NCBI GenBank assembly: GCA_964036295.1 | Contig: OZ038471.1 | Coordinates: 6,694,001-6,758,000, forward strand | DNA from: Plumapathes pennacea | Taxonomy: Eukaryota > Cnidaria > Anthozoa > Antipatharia > Myriopathidae | Direction of reading: 5' to 3' | Length of the DNA: 64,000 bases | Part shown: in pieces, positions 45,112 to 64,000 of the stretch | Layout: every line of letters begins with the position of its first letter | Position numbering within the stretch: position 1 is the first letter of the stretch | Notes under the pieces: generated by a model | What the model saw: the letters and a program-made list of their open reading frames with translations, nothing else | The model's database searches: none | Told to the model about the DNA's origin: nothing | Translations under genes and position numbers: made by a program

Positions 45112-46932
45112 TCATGCCGCTTTGATCGGCATTTATGCGCTGTTCTCTTTGCGGAGTCGTTTCTTCGGCACGCTTCTGTTCATGATGCTCAGCTGTCGGT
45201 CATAACATGATTGTCGTTTTTTCTCGAGTCAGGTTTGGCTCTGTTCGATCGTTTCACGATTCCACTTTGCCCGTGCCTGTTCTCTTCTCCTTCTGAAGAC
45301 GAATACCTTCGAACCCTAAGGGCCGATTTTTTAAACAGGTTTAGATCGCGGCTAAGAAAGTCCTGGTCTAAACAAGATTGAAACAATAGCCACGCTTAAC
45401 GGACAACGGCTAAACATCGTCTTTATAAACCGACTCCGATCCATGTTCTGAAAATGCAGTTTGGCTAACCCTGTATTACGGCGTCCGACTAAACTTCAAT
45501 TTAGCGATAAACCAGGTCTAAGTTAGGCTTTGTTTAAAAAATCGGCCTTAAAACTTCAGGAACCCCCTCCCCCCCTCCCCCCACAATAGCACGCATGTCG
45601 AGGAACATCTGGAACTCATGATGTACCAAACGTTTATTCAGAAGTAAGCAGATAAAACGTGAAGTAGTTTTATTAATCATAAAATGCAAGAAGATATTAT
45701 TCACAAGTCAAACATGGAACGATAATATAATTAATTTTGACCCCGAAAGCGCGCCATAACAGGAAGCAAACACAGATCGGTACACTGAGGTGTATGAATG
45801 GGAGTAAAAACTATGTGACACTATTATACACTTAATATCTCCTGTTTAGTATATACCACACAAGTGAATAGTGCTTTTCGCGCGCTCTGATTGGCTCCTC
45901 AACCTCGGAATATCAAGTATTATTCACCTCCCGGCGGCTTCCGGTAAAACAAAATGGCGCGTGAACCCAGTTTTTGCCCACTTTTGACGGAAATAAAATA
46001 GCTATTTGGGAGTTGGCTATTAAACTTATGTGGTATATACTAAAATATTTATTCCCCTCAGTGTCGGTGAATAGCGGTGGATATTTACCTCGCCGAAACG
46101 GCTCGGTAAATATCCACCGCTATTCACCTCCACTTCGGCGAATAATTGATAAATAGTCTCTAGAAACCACAAAGTGTTTTGGGGGGATTTTCTGTTAGAC
46201 GAGTAATTGTGAATGGACGTAATGCTAAGTACTGTTCTTATTTTAATAGCTTGTTTATAAACTTGTGACATTATTTTAAAGCTAATTAAAGCTACTACAG
46301 TTCACTTTTATGAACTACATGACTTTGACGTAATGCTAAAGTTCTTAAAAATTACATTTAGTTTTAATTTAAATTAAAATTACATAAACGCTTTGTAAAG
46401 AACATTTTAGAAAATTTATTACAATGATTTCTGATTACGTTGTTAAGCTAGTCGTGTTCTCATACGCTACATCGAGAACAGTCGTAAATGGTGATGTTCG
46501 TTTTAGAATAGAAAAAAAATGGAATAGTTAATAACTTTTTCGCTATGGAGCCAGTTTTAGTTCAAATAAATGGTCTTGACACTATCTACCCACGAGCGAT
46601 ACGTATACAAGCAAGTCAGCCCTAAATAAACTAATGTAAGCAACCAATCCATATACTTCTATTTTAAAAGAAGCTCAAAGAAGCTTCCTGTGATAAAAGA
46701 AGAAAAACGCGAGCATGCCCCTTTAAGGCTCTGTCTGTCTCTCATGTTGACTGTTTTAGCTTCTGATGTATATTTTTATTCTATTTAATCATCAATTTAT
46801 TTTTAATATATTTTTCTTGTAATTTTACTTTAGGAGTATTAATTTGCTTTATTATTTTGCCCGACTGAATATCTAATATGTAACATATAAAGTACCGCCT
46901 GACTTAACCTGGGGCCAATTCAATAAGCATTT

Positions 46933-47281
46933 TTATTACACGACTTCACATTTTCGAGTGCAAATACGGGCCAAAACGAGTGCAAAGATGGGAGCGTATT
47001 GCACTCGTCAGGAACCAGATCAACTGGTTTATTAGCTTACGTGATCATTTTTCGCAAGCAAAGTTTACAAACGCGTCATTTTTTTGTTCCATTTTGCGCG
47101 CGGCGAGAACGTTTGTCCTGCTTCGTTTGTCGTATAGTAAACAATTTATTACACGAAAAGTCGTGCAATACGGCTGTATTTTTACTCGTCAGTTTATTTT
47201 TTCTCGCCTGAAGCAGGCTCGAACAAATAAAACCGACTCGTAAAAATACTCCGCCGTATTGCACTCCTTCCCGTGTAATAA
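46933..47281. mobile_element. 349-bp TTATTACACG-ended MITE
   Basis: Opposite-orientation copy of 1142-1490 with the same length and the same ends. No transposase is encoded, so this is a non-autonomous element. Confidence 0.75.
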
Positions 47282-48176
47282 CCTCTTTACACGTGTATTT
47301 TACAAGTTGGACCATTATTTAAACACCACTAAACGGACTCTAGTGGGACAAAAGTTTGCAAAACATTACAGATTCAGGTCTCAACTGTAAAACTTGAACT
47401 GATTTGGTCATGGTATTGGATTAAAGTGTGTTTTAACGCTTGAGGAAATTGGCCCAACTTGTAAAATACACTTGTAAATGTTTTATTGAATTGACCCCTG
47501 GTGGTTATTTACGGTGGCCAGTATCTTACCTTCAGTTATGATTATTATATATTTAGGATTATTATATATTTAAGATTATTATATATATTACATGGAAGGA
47601 AGGCGACCCTCCTGGGAGGGACACCCTCCTAGAGGGTCAGAAGAGAGCCTCTCTTTGCATGCCAAGCGCTATTCCTAGGGCTATCAGGCCAATAGCCTGA
47701 AAGGCATCGCGCGATCGCGATATTTGAGATAGTAACCAGACATCGCTAAACATAGCCCACCTGGGAGGGTAACCCTACCTCGAGCGTTTACATGGCCAAA
47801 AGTTGTCCCAGCTGAGAGGGTTAACCCAGCAAGGAGATAGGGTAGCCCCTCCTCCTGGGGTGACCCTACTTATCATGTAAACGGAACAAGGCATTTCAAA
47901 AAAGAAGGGTGACCCTTCTAGGAGGGTCTCCTCCCATGTAAACAGTTTGGTTAATGCTGAATCCGTGACTGCTGTTCATCGCCCTTATCGACCGATGATG
48001 AATATGGCCGCCACCAAGTAGCATAACTTAACTTTCGTCAAAAAAGATGATTAAAACAAAATAAAAAATTAATGAGCTCAACCAGGATAAAGAACAAGTC
48101 GAAATGTACCATACAGCCAACGAAATAGTCCAGAGAGACTAAACGCACGCAAACTGCACAACCCTTAAAAGATCAG

Positions 48177-48414
48177 GGCCCGGTTTTTCGAAAGCCGATT
48201 AAGCTAATCCAGGATGAACGAAATTCTTTCTCTCGACCCCGCTGCCAATAAACTGCAGAGTTTTGTTCGAAGATGGATTAAAAAGTTTGTTCCAGCTTAA
48301 AAACGCATAAAGGAAGTTGTTGTGGACGAAACCTTCGTGTTTTGAGGCATATAAATGACATGAAACCTTAGACCTAATCCAGGATTAGCCTAATCGTGCT
48401 TTGAAAAACCGGGC
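48177..48414. mobile_element. Third copy of the GCCCGGTTNTTCGAAAGCC MITE
   Basis: Begins GCCCGGTTTTTCGAAAGCCG and ends TTTGAAAAACCGGGC. It lies in the spacer downstream of gene C. Confidence 0.75.
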
Positions 48415-48770
48415 ACTGAACAAGAGACAAATGCATGCTAGACAGACACTGATGGACTGACTCCTGCATATCACAAGTGTTATAGAGTCTACAGATCTGT
48501 AGGCTCACTCTGCAGTTTTGGGGTCAGCAATCGTTGGCGATCCTAAACACCAACGGCTGGCTTGGCCCTGGGCGTAACCGATCTAAGGATCCGTTTAAAT
48601 GGAAGAACTTTACCCCGGTGTCTCTGGCCTATGGGGCAAATTTCCTCCATCTGGACCCTAGAGGCGACTCTGTTACTAGTTTTAACATGTTATTTCTTCT
48701 GTTGGGGATTCTTGGCTGTGTTTGAGGAACATAAATCAATGCTAAAGAGGCGGCCAAATTCGCGTTCGGT

Positions 48771-61409
<12,639 letters not shown>

Positions 61410-63982
61410 CGCTAGAGAGGTAGACACGTTTGGTGAAAGAAAGCAGTGTAGAGCGAAGGCCCACCTACGCTGAGTCCGCACTGACCGACAATTATCATCG
61501 AACATAACCAGTTTGACATAAGTCCTCGACGTGTAACTTCTGTGACCACCAAGGGCTAAAACATTCCCCAAACTCTAATATCATTCATCTCGTGATCTGT
61601 AACAGACGGGTATGATCATTAAATTTGTGTGAACTAAATTGCTTCTAATGGCTGAGGCGTGTGAAAGCCGTTTTCCTGGGTAATTGTTAACAGCTTTAAA
61701 AGTTCTAACTTCCTGATTCGATGTCCGTTAAATTCTCAGCAGGGTTTTTGGTGCAGGTGAAAACGACCAAAATTTATACCAGCCAATCCTTATCCTCCTT
61801 CCCAGACTCTTTTCTTATCTGGTAGGGAAAGAGTCTGGAAATGAGGTGCTTGTCATATTGGCCAATAAAACAGACGCACAACGTGAGACATGAATTGATA
61901 TCCAACTGTAATTGGCTGAATGAGTAACAACGCCATTGTTTGCCTCGTGCGCGAATTTATTTCTCGCGCCGCCAAATAAAGCTGGATTTTCCCAGAGTTC
62001 AAACAAGTGTGGAAAGATGTCCTTCGGATGTTAAGATATCGTTTCGCTATGTTTAAAGAGGGGGTGTCATGGGGTGCGCTTTAAATATCATCGTGTTTAA
62101 ATAAAGGCATTGATTGATTGATTTATTGAGCATGCGCGCGTGTTTGGTCGAATCTTGAAAATATGCGCCCAATGTTTTCAAGTTTGAAATCCAAGATGGC
62201 TCCCACAACGGCAGTAGATCTGCCACTCGATCACTCGCCGCCGTTGTGGAAGCCACTTTGGATTTCAAACTTCAAAACATTGGGCAAATGTTTCAAGATT
62301 AGATCAAACGCGCGCACATGCGCATCTGAATGCTTTCTGTCCATAAGCTTTTGAAAAGTGGATGCCGGACAAAAGTTCAGAGTAAATAAGAATCAAAATA
62401 TAAAGTCAAAATCAACTTTGGTTCGTGCCAAACGAAAAATGCCGCCGTGCGGTTGGTGTACTAAATTTCTACACTAGCATGGCGGCTGCATACATACTAA
62501 CGTCAAAAGTCGCTTGAGAAAGGTCTCGATAATCTTACGAAAACGTAGTGTATAATCTGTCTAAAAGTTGGTCCAGTGATGAATTTTCGTTATATTTATC
62601 GATTTGCAAAGTCAATCTATGGCTAAATGAATTCAGAAGTGACTACAGCTACGCACGTACGCGCAAACCATCAAATTGTGTCAAAGGATTTTTCCATCTC
62701 ACTCCAAAGTTGTGAAGAAGGACGTATGAACTGGCCTGAGCAAGCCGTTTCGGAAGAAAACCCACTAGTTTATAAAAATATAGATAAAGACATTCTATTT
62801 TATCTTATTATCTATTGCAAGATGTTCAGAATTGATTCCTTGCTGTGCGGCTTGCTGTGCGGCTTGCTGTGCAACTTTTTGTGGGATTTTATAATTCTAT
62901 ATATGTCTCCCACACGTTATTTGAGAGTTGTTTCTCTGCGCAGCCTTAAAAAGGTGCAACACATGGAAAGATTTGCCAGAGTATGTATACACATCTATCT
63001 GTTAAAACTAGTAAGAAGGCTCGTCTTTCCAGCCGTTACTCGTTTGACATAGCACTAATTAGTGAAAACGAAAAAAAATAAATAAATAAATAAATAAATA
63101 AATAAGTAAATAAATAAATAAATAAATAAATGCATCCTGTAATTGTGCGGACAATTTTCTTGCCTAGATACTCGGACTCTAACATCTTCATGGCTTTCCT
63201 CGTGAATTTTTCAGGTCTCATGTGCATTAAATAAAAATAATAATAATCTAACGAGGGCGAAGTTACCCCCATAAAATAGGAAATACGTTCATCTGCATGG
63301 TTTCTCTTGAACAAATTTTTGTAATATTAATTGCACTCTCTATTTCGCGATATAGAGTGCAAAGTGCGCTTCTTCAGTGAAGCTAGACTTGTCAAACGAG
63401 TAATTAGTCTACGATCTATATAGTTTGCAATGCAAGCAAATGTGTCCATTGAAAGCTGTGAACCATATTTACTAAAATACTAGCAGGAAGGGAGCATAAT
63501 TGAAGTTTGCTTTTAAGTTTTGTAAGCATAATTTTCGCGAGCGACGCAAAACAGGACGGAGATCTACGTAAGCGGAAGCACAAAGATCGAGTTTTTTCTT
63601 TGTGCCTGTGCTTACGTCTCTCGTTTTCGCGGACGCATCTTTTGCGCGTATGCTTGCGTTTGTGTAATGCATCGCTCCTGAAAACTAGGTTTTACTAACG
63701 GAGAGCTGTTGAACGGAAAACCGGAAAGTAACATGTTTCGTCAGACTTGCTCGGAATTTGTCAGGATTAAACTCGGAGTTACCATGCAGAGTAAATGCGA
63801 GTCAGTAAATAAGCGACGCGAATTCAAGGAAATGAAAAAAAAAAAAAAAAAAAAAATGCTGATGCTTGCGTCGGTGTCGAGCTCGTTTGTTCTTGGGTCT
63901 CTCGTGAAAACCGGGCTTTAGTCAACAGCAACCTCAATAAAATGTCGTTTAAAGGGATTGCAAGTGGGCCTACAGTACTTAC
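61410..63982. other. Spacer upstream of gene C
   Basis: No supported gene. A foldback MITE at about 62128-62331 (CAATGTTTTCAAGTTTGAAA and inverse), a (AAAT)n tract at 63075-63131 and poly(A) at 63836-63857 are visible. Confidence 0.6.
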
Positions 63983-64000
63983 CTGTCATAAGAAGAAACT
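63983..64000 (-). CDS. Probable first exon of another gene, or alternative first exon of gene C, cut by window edge
   Basis: The minus strand reads AGTTTCTTCTTATGACAG followed by gtaagt. If preceded by ATGA it would encode MKFLLMT with the same phase-1 donor as the first exons of A, B and C. Only 18 bases are visible. Confidence 0.45.

Larger units (their letters stand above)
45112..48770. other. Spacer between gene B and gene C
   Basis: No supported gene. It contains MITEs at 45317-45550 (ends TAAGGGCCGATTTTTTAAAC), 45844-46045 (ends TTTAGTATATACCACA), 46933-47281 and 48177-48414. A hairpin at 46066-46130 (GGTGAATAGCGGTGGATATT and inverse) and a GGAGGGT/ACCCTCC-rich element at about 47590-47950 are also present. 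Confidence 0.65.

Noticed and set aside
62627..63052. 141-codon plus-strand ORF with CGLLCGLLC
   Set aside because: No domain, no paralogue in the window and no splice evidence. It could be an exon but cannot be supported from sequence alone.
63036..63314. Minus-strand ORF with KFTRKAMKMLESEYLGKK
   Set aside because: Overlaps an (AAAT)n tract and has no recognisable family. The compositional look of coding sequence is not enough.

Overview
This looks like nuclear DNA of a multicellular animal, most likely an anthozoan cnidarian and probably a stony coral. The genes are split into many short exons with GT/AG introns, the base composition is AT-rich, and the introns are full of MITE-like terminal-inverted-repeat elements and microsatellites. 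The species assignment is inference. All gene models were assembled by eye from splice sites, reading phase and comparison among the paralogues here; no transcript or database evidence was available.

The window holds a head-to-tail cluster of adhesion G-protein-coupled receptor (aGPCR) genes, all on the minus strand. The full architecture is: signal peptide, von Willebrand factor A (vWA) domain in two exons, linker, GAIN domain, GPS autoproteolysis motif, seven transmembrane helices (7TM), short cytoplasmic tail. Gene A (58-9674) is cut by the left edge after TM2. Gene B (13590-41047) is a recent duplicate of A. Gene C (48771-61409) is an older paralogue; its 19 exons sum exactly to 764 codons plus a stop. 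Gene D (20231-28196) is a diverged paralogue with GAIN, GPS, 7TM and a 206-residue tail, and no visible signal peptide or vWA exon.

Gene B is broken in an informative way. A 15.2-kb block (15665-30863) lies inside its TM1 exon, and all of gene D lies inside that block. The block is flanked by diverged direct repeats (15665-16834 and 28859-30839). Beyond it, B resumes with TM2, TM3 and TM4, lacks the TM5 exon, and ends with TM6 and TM7. B's GPS exon and D's TM1 exon have matching splice phase, so B's extracellular region could in principle be spliced onto D's 7TM.

Layout: 1-9.7 kb gene A; 9.7-13.6 kb A upstream region with a second possible first exon; 13.6-15.7 kb 3' part of B; 15.7-30.9 kb inserted block with D; 30.9-41 kb 5' part of B; 41-45.1 kb B upstream region, parallel to A's; 45.1-48.8 kb repeat-rich spacer; 48.8-61.4 kb gene C; 61.4-64 kb spacer ending in what looks like another signal-peptide exon. 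No rRNA, tRNA, CRISPR or prokaryotic operon features were seen.
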